Of a stretch of 64,000 bases of DNA, positions 1 to 10,832 are shown piece after piece (within the stretch, counting starts at the first letter, position 1; each line of letters starts with the position of its first letter). The notes under the pieces were generated by a model that was given only the letters and a program-made list of their open reading frames with translations, made no database searches and had not been told where the DNA came from. The position numbers were made by a program, and so were the translations under genes. The DNA is from Jackrogersella multiformis. Its lineage: Eukaryota > Ascomycota > Sordariomycetes > Xylariales > Hypoxylaceae. Location: the NCBI GenBank assembly GCA_902806575.1, contig CADCXD010000011.1:1674001-1738000 (forward strand). The letters run 5' to 3'.

Positions 1-3000
1 AAGTTTATTTTAAGGGATTAAAATGTATTATAATAGAAGTTTAAATAAACCAAAATTTAAATTTCTTAAAAGATTTATTTATTTTCTTAATTTATTTTTA
101 ATCCTTTTTATCTTTTTTATTTACGTTAATAATTAATTTTATTATCTTTAAGAATTTTTTTATAAATTATTAAGATTCTTTAAAGGATTTAAGTGTTTTT
201 TAATTATTAATATAATTAACCTTATCTTAAGTTATTAAAATATTATTTATTTCGATAATATATTTTAAAAAGTTTACTTTTTATACTTTTTAAAAATATT
301 TTTATAGGTTAACCGTTAAATAATATTTTATAAATTTTTTTAAGATTTTTTTAATAATTTTATTATATTCCTTTATTGTATCCGTATAAATAAAAAAATT
401 ATTTAAGTATATTAAAAAGTTTAAATCGATAAGATTTCGGAAAATGTTATTTATTATTAATTAAAAAATTACGAGAGCGTTAATTAATTTAAATAATATT
501 ATTAAGTATTTAAAAAAAGGTTATATTTATAACGAAATATTATTTTTTACTTATCTTTTTCTTAATTTTAATTAAATAAAATCTTAACTTAAGATTAATC
601 TTTATAAATTATTTTACAGTTTTAAAACGAGTTTATAATTTAAATATTAAAGGTATAAAATAACGGATAAAGATAATAATATTATTTAAGCCTTAATAAT
701 TAATTATTAACTTAAAAGGATTTTAAAGATCGGGTTTATTAATAAACATTATAAGTATTACGTAAAACAAGGTTAATTTCTAGATTTAACCATTATTAAT
801 TATTTTATTTTATTATGATTTAAGTATATTAAGTTCCTTTTCGTTTATAACGTAAAAAAGTCCTTAAGGAGGTATTTTTTTTTTTAAAGATTAATAAAAT
901 AATCTTAAGGTTAATAATTTAGAAAGTATTACTTTACTTCCTTAATTATAATATATATAAATTCACGGAATTCCTTAAAAATATTTTTTAATATTTTATT
1001 TACTTTAATATTCTTTATTATCGTTATGTTAATTAACTTTTCCGGGTTATATAAGGTTAAATTAATATAGTATTTTTAATAATAAAAGGAATTAAACTTA
1101 ATCTTTTTAAAGTTTAAAAAGAAATTTATAAGTTTATAAATTTTTATTTATTATTATAATATAATAATATTATATTTATTATTTAAAGCGTTTAATTTAA
1201 AATTAATTTAAAAGAAATAATCTTTTTAATAATAAAGGATAAAAGGATCGGTATAATAACGTTTTGTAAAAGGAATTTAAGTTAAATCGAAGGTTAATAT
1301 AAGTCGAATATATTATTTTTTAATAATTAATAATTTTTATTTCTTTGCTTTAAAAAAAGATATTATTAGGATTAAACTTTTAAAGTTTAATAATGTTTAT
1401 ATTTAATATTTATCTTTATTATATAATAATATTATATTAATAATAAGTTTATATTTTAAAATTAATTTTAAATAAAGTTTTTTTATAACTTTTATTTTAT
1501 TTTTAATTAATTTTTTAATTACCGCGGTTTGGTATATTTTACCTTAGTTTAACCGTAGGATTTAACGAGATATAACGTCGAGGCCTTTTAAAAATTTAAA
1601 TCGGAATCTTCGATTTTTATAATTTAAGGATAAAATGATTTTTATAAGGTTATATTTATTTATATTCTTTTTTATAGTGGAAATATAAGTTAAGTATTAT
1701 TATTTTAAGATCGTTTTACGGAGGAGATTTTATCCGGGTTTAATGGTAAGTTTTTATTATTAATGTTTTTTTTTACGAAATAAAAAAGAATTTAATGATT
1801 ATTACGTTTATAACGTTAATAAAATTTTTTATCCTTTTTTTATTAGTTTATATTTACTTAGTTAATCCTTTTTAAGGCATTTTTATTATTAAATTAAATC
1901 TTATTTTTTTAATTTAATTTTGGTTTACCTTTATTTTTAAGTTTATTATTATTTCTTAAGGATCGATTTTAACTCGGATTAAAGCGGTTTTTTCTTTTAC
2001 GGTTAGTTTAGCTTAATTTCGAGGGCTTTTAAGTCGAAGCGGGCTTTTCTTTTCCTAAAATATTAAGGTTAATTAGTATATTTTTATATATTTAATTTAT
2101 TTTTTAGATAGCGGTAAGGAATTTTTTATTTATATTTAAAAGTTTTTTTTTATTTAAAATAAATTAATTTAATAATTTTATTAAAAAAGGTTTTAATAAT
2201 ATAATTTTAAAACGTCATTTTAAACCATTAAATTATTTTATTAAGGTTTAATAATTTAATGAGATATTAAGTAACATTCCTTTAATATTTAAGTTTATTT
2301 ATTTTCTTTAAGTTATAATGCTTTTTTAAAAGGTTTATAAAACGTTTTTAAAAAGTAATAACGTATATTATTTAAATATTAAAGATTTTTAATCGTGTAA
2401 CTTAACTTTTACGTTATTAATGTTATAATTATACTTTTTTAAATAATAATAATTTAACTTAATTAATACGATAAAAATCTTTAGGAAAATTTTTTATATA
2501 TATTTTTAAATATATTTTAATTTTTATTTATTAAATTTAAAACTTTATAAAATTTTTATTATTATAAATAGCAGGTTTATTAAGTTATATTAAATTAACA
2601 ATAATTATAATGTAAAAAGGACGAATTAATCGTTTTAAGGTTTTAAATAATCGGTTATTATTATTTTAAAGTGAAGGATTTTTATTATTATATAAAAGCG
2701 TGAGATTATCTCGAGGTGGTTTTTTAAGAGGATCTTTAGGTAATTTAAGGTTTTAAGATTAGTTATCGAAATTAAAATTATTTAAGTTATTATTAAATAT
2801 TTTAGCAGCCTTTTTAAAGGGAATTTCTCCCCTATTATTTTTAGATATAAAAGGGTTAATCTTAGCGAAATTAAACTATATTTAAGCCTTTTTAATTATT
2901 TTTTTAATTTAAGTTTATAAGAAAACTTATAAAAAGAGGAGGTTTTTTATTTAAGCTTTTAAATTAAAATATTTAATTAATGATATTTTAAAATATATTA

Positions 3001-4224
3001 AATTTCTTTAATTAAAGGGATTTAATTTAATTAACGTTTTTAATGTAATATATTTTCTAATATTCTTTAAAATAAAGTTAATATTAATTAATTTATTAAA
3101 AACTAATTAAATATTAAATTTATTAAAAACAGTTTAAATATAAGTTTTTAAGTTATTAAATTAACGGTAAGTTTTTATATCGATATATATAAGATTTATA
3201 TATTTTTTTATAAAAAGGTTATTAATTTAAGATTCTTTAATATAAACTTAATTTATTACCTTTTATTAAAAATCTTTTTATTTTTTAATATCTTAATAAA
3301 AAATTTAAAAGATTTATTAATAATAATTAACCATTTTCTTAAACTTATTAATAACTTTTTAATAAATTTAATTATTTTATATATACTAGGTAATTATACT
3401 TTAAACTTATTACGAAAAGTTTAAATTAATTTATTAAATTTATTATTTAAAGTGGGTTATTTATTCGTTTATTAATATTATACCGGTTTAATTAAATTAA
3501 ATTATATTAATTTTAGATTTAATTTTTATTAATAATTTAATTATTTATAACGGTAATGATAAATGTTTAAATGGTATAATAATTATTATACATTTTTTAA
3601 TAAAATTTAATAAATTATATAAAAAGATTATTAAAATTAACTTTAATATTATTAATATTAAAAACGTTTCGTATAATTATTTTATAATTTTAAGGGTTAT
3701 AAAAAATTATAATATTATTATTATTAAGTTAAGGTAATCTAGGAATAAAGAAAAGATTTTAAGGCGGTATGCTTTTTATTTTAAATGTTTTAATAAGGAA
3801 TTACATATTAAAGCGTTATTTAATTTTAATAAATTCTTATAAACGATAATTTTTTTTATATTTACTTTTAATTTTAAAGTTTTATAAAAAAGGTATTATT
3901 AAGGATTTAAAGGATTATTCGTCATTTAATAAAAATAATTTAAGGTTTTATAAATTAATAAATAATAAAGTTAAAGTATAAATATTTAACTTAAGTATTT
4001 ATAAAATAATAAGGTATAAAGTTTCCTTTATAACTATAATAATATACGTAATAATAAGATTAATAAATAATATTAATATAATATACTTTAATAAAAAACT
4101 TTTCTAAGTAAGTTAATCACTTATAAATGGTTAAAATAAAATAATTTAATAAAGGGATTAACTTTCTTTTAAAAAGCATATGCTTTCTTAAAATAAAATC
4201 TTTTTAAAATAAAAGAAAATTATT
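1..4224 (-). mobile_element. Ty3/gypsy retrotransposon, internal region (5' part), RIP-degraded
   Basis: This is the internal part of an LTR element that runs leftward out of the window. It is the same family as elements A and B: its minus strand aligns by eye with B just inside the LTR (for example 3660-3735 here with about 46586-46690 in B). Near 300-560, the minus strand still reads as a reverse-transcriptase relic around the YLDD active-site region, with the active-site aspartates changed. This lies about 4.1 kb from the LTR start, the same spacing as in B. Every frame is full of stops, so nothing is coded now. On the plus strand G is kept better than C. The integrase part should lie left of the window. 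Confidence 0.8.
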
Positions 4225-4537
4225 TATAACAAGGGTAATAAGGCTTAAAATTATAATTTAATTTTAAATTATAATTCTTTATAATCTTAAGGTTTTTACC
4301 TTATATTTCTTCTTATAAAACGAAACGTAATAACCTATATATATATAATTTAAATATTTCCTTAAACGCCGTTAACACCTTCTTAATCTTATTGATTTAA
4401 TTTTATATATATTAATTAGGTTTTTTAATTAACCTTATCCAATAGTTTTATTTTATAAGTTCTAATATATCTTATATTTACTAATATGTATACATATAAT
4501 GATCATATTCTGCTTCGTGGAGCCTATCCGTATGATA
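4225..4537 (-). repeat. 5' LTR of the left gypsy element
   Basis: This 313-bp LTR is in minus orientation and matches the 314-bp LTRs of element B and those of element A. Read on the minus strand it starts TATCATACGGATAGG (TG mutated to TA) and ends near the inner edge with a degenerate form of the ACCCTTATCACA terminus. The outer edge at 4500-4537 keeps many G and C bases while the inner part is AT-rich. It marks the sharp left border of the gene island. Confidence 0.85.
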
Positions 4538-4892
4538 AAAAGCATTTGCTTGTAACGATCTAAGGTGCCTAAGGTACCTAAGGTATGTTTCCGTTTTATT
4601 GTGACACCCCCCTTTTCTTAACAATAAACTTCGGTCTCGGTATCGGATTTGTACTAAGGACAGTAGACAATAATCACGAAGACAGTACAAAGATATATAA
4701 GTTAAATGTATTCATTTGTAAATTTTATAACAAGCTAACAACCCAGAGATTCGTGACATGCAATCCGCTCCAATGCCCCGGCAACCATGCCAATAACGAC
4801 CGACTAACAACTCCCCATTCCTGGACCCTCAAACAAATATGCCGCGCAACCATACCCGTGGCTTCTAACCTCGGAGGAGTCTAGAACCTCAT
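4538..4892. other. Intergenic stretch between LTR and first gene
   Basis: No gene is seen here. It holds a copy of the CCTAAGGTACCTAAGG-type repeat at about 4565-4585 and the 3' flank of the minus-strand gene at 4893. Base composition changes from AT-rich to ordinary within about 100 bp. Confidence 0.6.
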
Positions 4893-5954
4893 CTAGTCCG
4901 TCCAGTCCAACACGTTTGTGTACGGGGTGTCCCGTGCCGAGACGCCGTTGATGATTAACTGGTTGAGGTCCGTGTTGAAGCAGTTATCTGCGACCTGGGC
5001 GCCGTCGCACACCGGCCACTCCGTCTTGTCGGACATGCGGCAGAACTTGCCGTTGGCGGTGTTGACGAAGTCCGGGCCGTACGAGGTCGAGCTCTGGCAT
5101 AGCCCGTCGGCCGTGTGCTGGGCGTTGTTGCTGATGACCAGGCGGTTGACGTGCGGGTTGGAGGTCGCGTTGGCGGCGCGCGGGGGAAGGGCGCCGCGCC
5201 GGAACTTGGCCGACTCCGCGTGCTTCGCCGGCCCGTACGACTCCACCGGCTCCCTTCCTTCGAGCCCCGCCTCCGAGCGCGGGTTGGTGATCGGCCAGGC
5301 GGTGATCGCCCGCGGGTCCGAGGTCTCGGCGTAGTTGTAGTACTTGAACGCGGGCTGCTGGCTGCAGAAGTAGTTGATCTTGTCTGCCTGCGCGGTCGGG
5401 TCGGACGGGAGGCTGCTGCCGGACGGGTTGAAGAATTCGGGCCAGTGCACTTGGAATCCGCTCTGGGGCTGGTCATTGTTGCCGTCGATCCACATGCAGT
5501 CGGGCGTCACGTTCGTGCCGCCTATGAAGACGTGGGAGTAGTACCACGAAGCCCCACATTGTCGGCCCCAATCGCCGACCCAGGAGTACTTGTCCAAGCT
5601 TGGAAGGGTGATGGAAGCGTAGGCGATGCAGATGGCGTTCTTGTTGGCGGAGAAGAGGGCATAAGTCGCTTGTTGCGTGTTCTTGCCCTCGTGCTTGACG
5701 GTGATGTCGGCGAAGCCGCCATCCTGGATCCCGCCTGGGTCCTTTGCCAAGCCGATGTACTCGCCGGCCTCGTTGTAGAGCCGGACGTCGGGAAGATCAC
5801 CACCGGAATTGTCGAGACCCCCGTTGGTGTCTAATCCGACGGTGACCCTGACGACTGAGTTGACTGATTGCGGTTCGGGGAAGCTGTCGACGCCGAATTG
5901 GATGATACCAAGCACGCCGGAGATTAGGCCGATTGCTTCGATTACTCCCGCCAT
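4893..5954 (-). CDS. Conserved fungal protein of unknown function, single exon
   Basis: A 353-residue intronless reading frame with strong G/C third-position bias, so clearly a real gene. Residues about 2-23 form a hydrophobic stretch (GVIEAIGLISGVLGIIQFGV). It lacks a basic n-region, so it may be a membrane-associated helix rather than a classic signal peptide. The rest is soluble and aromatic-rich, with cysteines spread along it. The last third (motifs such as YGPDFVNTANGKFCRMSDK and DNCFNTDLNQLIINGVSARD) looks like a widely shared ascomycete family, but I cannot name a domain. It sits only about 350 bp from a RIP-degraded LTR yet shows no damage. Function, enzyme activity and secretion are not established. 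Confidence 0.8.
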   Translation of the reverse strand: MAGVIEAIGLISGVLGIIQFGVDSFPEPQSVNSVVRVTVGLDTNGGLDNSGGDLPDVRLYNEAGEYIGLAKDPGGIQDGGFADITVKHEGKNTQQATYALFSANKNAICIAYASITLPSLDKYSWVGDWGRQCGASWYYSHVFIGGTNVTPDCMWIDGNNDQPQSGFQVHWPEFFNPSGSSLPSDPTAQADKINYFCSQQPAFKYYNYAETSDPRAITAWPITNPRSEAGLEGREPVESYGPAKHAESAKFRRGALPPRAANATSNPHVNRLVISNNAQHTADGLCQSSTSYGPDFVNTANGKFCRMSDKTEWPVCDGAQVADNCFNTDLNQLIINGVSARDTPYTNVLDWTD

Positions 5955-7285
5955 TATGTACTATCGTTTAAATGATTGACGATATTCGATTATTACCTAG
6001 GTACGAACGAAAAAAGAGTGTGATGAAGCTGTGTAGTTAACTTCTTAATGAATGTGAAGTACCTAGGCTGTAAGGATTGTAGATAGTAGATATCTGGCAG
6101 CTTAATGAAAAGTGTCCTAGTCTCTGGTGAGCTGTAGAGTGACCATTTTTCAATATCGTCGGGCATCATGGAGAGATTTATATCTCTGAACCTGTTGTAT
6201 AGGTAATCTACATATTTGGTCCGTTTCACTATAAATTTGACTATACACGGATTTTCTCCTGTGGCTTAGACTTGCAAGGGTCCTAGCTCCAGCAGGCCAA
6301 GATCAAATTAGTTTAGTATTCAAGATATTATCCGCATAGTTCTGGTTTCCTTGAAAGCTTCTTTATGCGTTGCTGAGGCTCTGTGGAGAAGAGTTCTTAG
6401 TGTGACGTTTCGCTAACCCCTTTTAGTGATCCTCGTTTGACTTTGAGCACGCACCCTTGACGATGAAGCCAACACGTGGGTTCATGATAATCCAGTATTG
6501 TACGTAATACGAAGTTTTTGAAGATCTTCTAAAAAAAACCATAAGGAAAGCCAGGGATTAGGTAAGTACATAAGATCGAGAAGGATTCAAGGGTAGAAAT
6601 AAACTTTACCGGTACTATAAAGGTGCCTCACTAGTTTGGTTCTCCTTCATGCAAACTATACCCAGCTTTACATAGTAGCTTGGCAGATCTATGGACCTCC
6701 CAAAAGGGGTCCAGATGACCTTCTTGACACCCCTGGATACTCGGAATTATCCGTTATAGTGTTCTTAGCGTGTATTTCTGCTCCAGCACGATGGCTGCCG
6801 GTCCAATCCCACATTACCTTCTAGACAAGGGATCTCATTAAGGTTACCGAATCTATAAACAGCTTTGCCGTACTTTTGCTTGACAGGCACTTGCATGATT
6901 GCCGACCACCCCACAAGGGGCTCTGCCGTACTCAGCCTTACCCCTTCGGTGGACTATAAACCCGTTACTAGTACGTTACGGACCCTTATATAGCGAAAAC
7001 TTGTATTGCATCTAGCTTCTTCTCGCGTGGGCTGAGAAATCGTGAGAGCCGTGCTATATGCCATGATCCATGTAATCAACCGGCAGTCTCGGGGGGTTGA
7101 AGGGAGAATCGCAAGTGGTTATGGAGTCAATAAGACAGGCGATTGATATGTCTTCTTGATGATCGAAACCAAAGATCCGATGTAACCTATCGATCTTTGC
7201 CTTCCTCCGTCATCGCCTCCACTCACTAACGCACATCTACCTCGTGATCTCAGCTTCTAAGTTATCACAAGGAAGAGAGAGAAGT
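5955..7285. other. Intergenic region, divergent promoters
   Basis: It lies between two divergently transcribed genes (minus-strand 4893-5954 and plus-strand 7286-8503), so it should hold both promoters. A CCTAGGTA repeat occurs near 5995. A 78-codon minus-strand frame at 5993-6229 has no recognisable features and is probably chance. No RNA gene was seen. Confidence 0.5.
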
Positions 7286-8503
7286 ATGCGTAAATCAATC
7301 CCCATCTCCGCCCTGGCCATCGCGGCGGCAGCAGCACAAGACCTCAACCAGACAATAGTCGGGTGCGCGGATCTCGACTGCCCGGCCAGCAGCCAGGACA
7401 CCGCGAACGACAACTGCACGGTCGCAGACACAGGGTCATTCCCGTACGTCGGGCTCACGCGCGTGGCATCCTCCGACGCCACCGCGCCCGCGGGCCTATC
7501 GTGGGTCAAGGGCTTCAACATCACGGACTCGGCCTCCACGGGGCAGCGCACCTTCCACAGCTCGTTCTACCTGGGCGCGGCGCCGTCGTCATCCAGCCTG
7601 GCCGAGTCGTCGACGAGCGCGTGCGCGGTGTTCCTGCACGGGGCGGCGGCGTGGGCGCTGGCGTTCGGCGCAAACGGCACGGGCGAGATGGCCCAGGGCT
7701 CGTGCGCCGACGCCATGGGCGAGTCGTGCGTGGGCGCGCTGGTGGCCGCCGCGAGGACCCGGGTCGCGGCGTATTACGGCGAGAGTGGCGAGGCCCTGTC
7801 GGCCGCGGAGGCGTGCGCGAGGTTGCGCGCGGACTTGCTGAATTCTACGGTGGATGCGTGTGCTTCGGTTTCGAGGGGGTCTTGGACGAATTTTACGGCT
7901 GTCGGTGAGTTGATATGAGTTTGATGCTGCCTGTCTGGGAGTAGAAGGGGGGCTTTACTTGAAGTCTTCTTTTATTGGATTATCCCCCTTTATCGCGGTT
8001 ATTATGGCTGACTTTATGGGTTGCAACTTAAGCCTTGACCGGTGATGGTGCGCCAGAACCTATTTCGCAACAGCAGAATTCTTCTTCGACTTGTTGGCCA
8101 ATTACCCCGAAGGAGGACAGTCTCACACTAGTGAGTGAGTATACCATAGAAGTACGTATTCCCTCTTCTACTTTCTTTCTCATCCCCCATTCCCAAAGTG
8201 CTGTCGGTCTAACAGATAGCCAAATAGGGGAGTGACCTTGTCGCAGACGCACAGGAAGCTCAATGGGCTATCACGCCCATCCTTACGGTATTCTACCCAG
8301 CAGATAATGTGACTGCTAGCAACATTGACGCTTCTTTGTCGTGTGTCAAAGTCATGGGGCCTGCGAGAGCTTCTCTTGACACCATAAACAACGGCACTAG
8401 CGATAATGATAGTGGTGCCGCGGTTCTGTCGCCGTCGTATTCTTTTATAACAGCGGTATCGTGTGTGGTGGCTGCTTTTCTTCTTACGTCGTTTGCGGCG
8501 TGA
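7286..8503 (+). CDS. Secreted GPI-anchored surface protein, three exons
   Basis: Exons 7286-7904, 8033-8130 and 8228-8503 join in frame to about 330 residues. Introns 7905-8032 and 8131-8227 both start GTGAGT and end AG. The start at 7286 is preferred over the upstream ATG at 7244 because it gives a clean signal peptide (MRKSIPISALAIAAAAAQ). The mature part is Ser/Thr/Ala-rich with paired cysteines near the N-terminus (GCADLDCP, then NCTV) and several N-glycosylation sites. The C-terminus ends in a small-residue segment (NDSGAA) followed by a hydrophobic tail (ITAVSCVVAAFLLTSFAA), the layout of a GPI-anchor signal. A cell-wall or cell-surface role is inferred; no catalytic motif is seen. The gene is convergent with the HDH gene 270 bp downstream. 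Confidence 0.75.
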
Positions 8504-8772
8504 TAGATATATTTCATGCGAGGAGTCATAAGGGGCTGGCGTTGTCATTCGGTCGGGTCCGTAGGGCGGAAATCTGTTGTTAGTTTTGGGATGAAATGAG
8601 ATATTTGAGTAAAATGCGGGAAATACCAATTGAAGGAACTTTAAGATAAAGGCATGACAAAAGAGGTCATACGGGGAGTTCCTTTCGGGAAGTGGTGTAT
8701 CTCACAGATTCATGTTCGAATATTAAATTCAATGTACATAGAGATCATCACTCTCTCGGTCTCAGGGGCACA

Positions 8773-10200
8773 CTATACCCGCGCGTCGTCAATCCAGGAA
8801 TGTGCATCCTGCAGATACTTATGAGCTCTCAAGTCCCCGGACCTCGCGTGCCCCTCGAAGTTCTCGGCTCTGGAGCAACGCGCGCAAAGGCGCCCAATCT
8901 CGCCACTGGCCTTCTCGTCTACGACCTCTTGGTACGCCTGCGTCTTTAGATATTTCCCGACCCACAGTCCGCCGGTGTATCTACTCGCTTTCCGCGTGGG
9001 CAGCACGTGGTTCGTTCCGATGCACTATTAGACTATCAAATTCTGTCCTCTTTAAACTTTTACGTAGTTAGGAAATTCAGAAAGGGGTCAGGGGTAAGAT
9101 ATAGACAAGAGGGTTTTACCTTATCACCGTATGAAACACAAGTTTTCTCGCCAAGAAACAACGAGCCATAATTCCTCATCTTCTCCAGGGCCTCCCTGGG
9201 TTTCTGTGTTAGGATTTGCACGTGCTCACTTGAATACACATCTGCAAGCTCGTAGGCCTCGTCTAGGCTATCCACTATGACCACCTCGCCGTAGTCTCTC
9301 CACGAAGTACCCGCAAGTTCTGCTGTCGGCATGTCCTTCAAAATCTGGTCGATGAATTTAATAGTCTGCTGGCCTACTTCCTCTGAAGTCGTAATAAGTA
9401 TAGGTGGAGAGTCTGGTCCATGTTCGGCTTGGGATAGCAAGTCAGTCGCAACAGTAAAGGGGTCCGCGTGCTCGTCGGCGACGATGAGAACTTCAGTCGG
9501 TCCAGCTAGCAAGTCGATCCCGATCTCCCCAAAAAGTTGTCGTTTGGCTTCCGCGACGAAGGGGTTCCCTGGTCCAGCAATAAAATCAACTTTCTTGATG
9601 GACTCCGTGCCTATAGCCATGGCAGCAATGGCTTGTGTTCCTCCAAGCAAGAAGATCTCATCAGCACCAGCAAAATGTGCTGCCGCAACGGTCGCATTGG
9701 GAACCTGCCCAGCTATAGGCGGGGTACAAGCTATAACATGTTTAACTCCAGCAACTTTCGCAGTCAAGATCGTCATGTGAGCAGACGCGAAGGGGATATC
9801 GACCGCCAGGAATGTAAGCGCCCGTTGTAGCGATAGGGTTATTTCTCTGTCCCAAGAATACACCTGGCTGGATCTCAATCTCAAAGTCTTTGATACTCGC
9901 TCGCTGGGCCTCGGAAAACGTCCGCACGTTCTTCTGTGCCTCTTTTATATCCGCTATTGTCTGCGCAGGAACTTTCGATATGCATTCTTGGATCTGACTC
10001 ACGGTCAACTTGAAGGATGGCGGTGACCATTTATCGAATTTCTCGGAATAAGATCTTACGGCATTATCACCGTTAGCCCTAATGTCGTTGATAATGCCTT
10101 GAACAATATCTGGCACTTTCCGGTTCACCGCAGTGTTCGCCACTAGGCCCGCCGTCTTTATATGTCGAGCTACCATTTTGTTCCTCTTCACGTGGTGCAA
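8773..10200 (-). pseudogene. Stand-alone histidinol-dehydrogenase-family gene with a frameshift
   Basis: Two exons (10200-9120 and 9024-8773) with a 95-nt intron (9025-9119, GTAAAA...TAATAG) encode a nearly complete NAD-dependent dehydrogenase of the HisD family, about 443 residues. Visible family motifs are GAYIPGGRYP, the SQAEHGPDS segment (Gln/His site), SSEHVQ (catalytic Glu-His), GDK-CIGTNHVLPT across the intron, and a C-terminal FEGHARS (last metal-ligand His). The start MHHVKRNK resembles the x-LKRGK start of stand-alone HisD/HpsN-like enzymes, not the HIS4 trifunctional protein, so histidine synthesis is not the obvious role. Around 9789-9790 the frame breaks: PGGRYPL continues as ASAHMTILTAKVAG only in another frame, with one extra or two missing bases. 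This is either a real null allele or a base-call error. Confidence 0.85.
9025..9119 (-). other. Intron in the HDH-family gene
   Basis: A 95-nt intron with minus-strand 5' site AAG|GTAAAA and 3' site AATAG|TGC. Splicing joins GDK to CIGTNHVLPT exactly as the family requires, which is good evidence that the C-terminal piece belongs to the same gene. Confidence 0.85.
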
Positions 10201-10832
10201 CGCCTAAATAGCCATGCTCCTGATAGAGCCAGACACCGATATATTTGAAGCTGGTCGAATTTAGAAATCGATGGTTACTTAGTCTTATGTACTATACAAT
10301 ATCATAACCTCGGATATCTTCGCATCCCGTGGGGATTTGTTGATGCGGAGAGGGGAGCGGGGACGCTTTGGTTCTCACGTTGTACTCGGCACGGCAGATT
10401 CTTTCGATTGACTAAGATGCAGGTCGGAAAAGTACCGTCCATAAAATGATAAAGAGATCAACCCCATCTTATATTAGCAAATGTTTTTGACCTAGAAAGC
10501 GTATAGAGCGAACATGAAAGTTTTTCACCTTACCTACCTAGGTACCTAGGAGAATGGCACCGGTAGTCTAAGATTATACGCATATTTGCCACCAAAGATA
10601 AGTCGAAGAATGTCTATTGTGAATAGAGCCGAAACTTCTGTTGAAGACAACTTATATTTCGACCTAGGTATAGAGTACGAGAAGTTATACCTTGCCGCTG
10701 TGTTATGATCCTAGGTGGGCGTTTAAAAATGTCGCTTTTTGACTCCTTTTTAACGGGCAACGCTTTTTCTTGCTTTTCCTCAAAAAGAATGCTTCCGCTA
10801 CGGTAGACAATGCTTAACCCTGGAGGCCAAAT
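10201..10832. other. Intergenic region with CCTAGG-type repeats
   Basis: It lies upstream of the HDH gene and downstream of the F-box/ankyrin gene. It contains a clear palindromic repeat at 10531-10550 (TACCTACCTAGGTACCTAGG) and half-copies near 10661 and 10710. No coding signal was seen. Confidence 0.5.
10531..10550. repeat. CCTAGG-type dispersed palindrome
   Basis: TACCTACCTAGGTACCTAGG: two overlapping CCTAGG palindromes with GTA/TAC spacers. It is one member of a family seen in nearly every non-coding gap of the island. Confidence 0.7.

Noticed and set aside
9780..9800. Intron to explain the frame break in the HDH gene
   Set aside because: The conserved protein text continues directly across the break, leaving no intron-sized gap.
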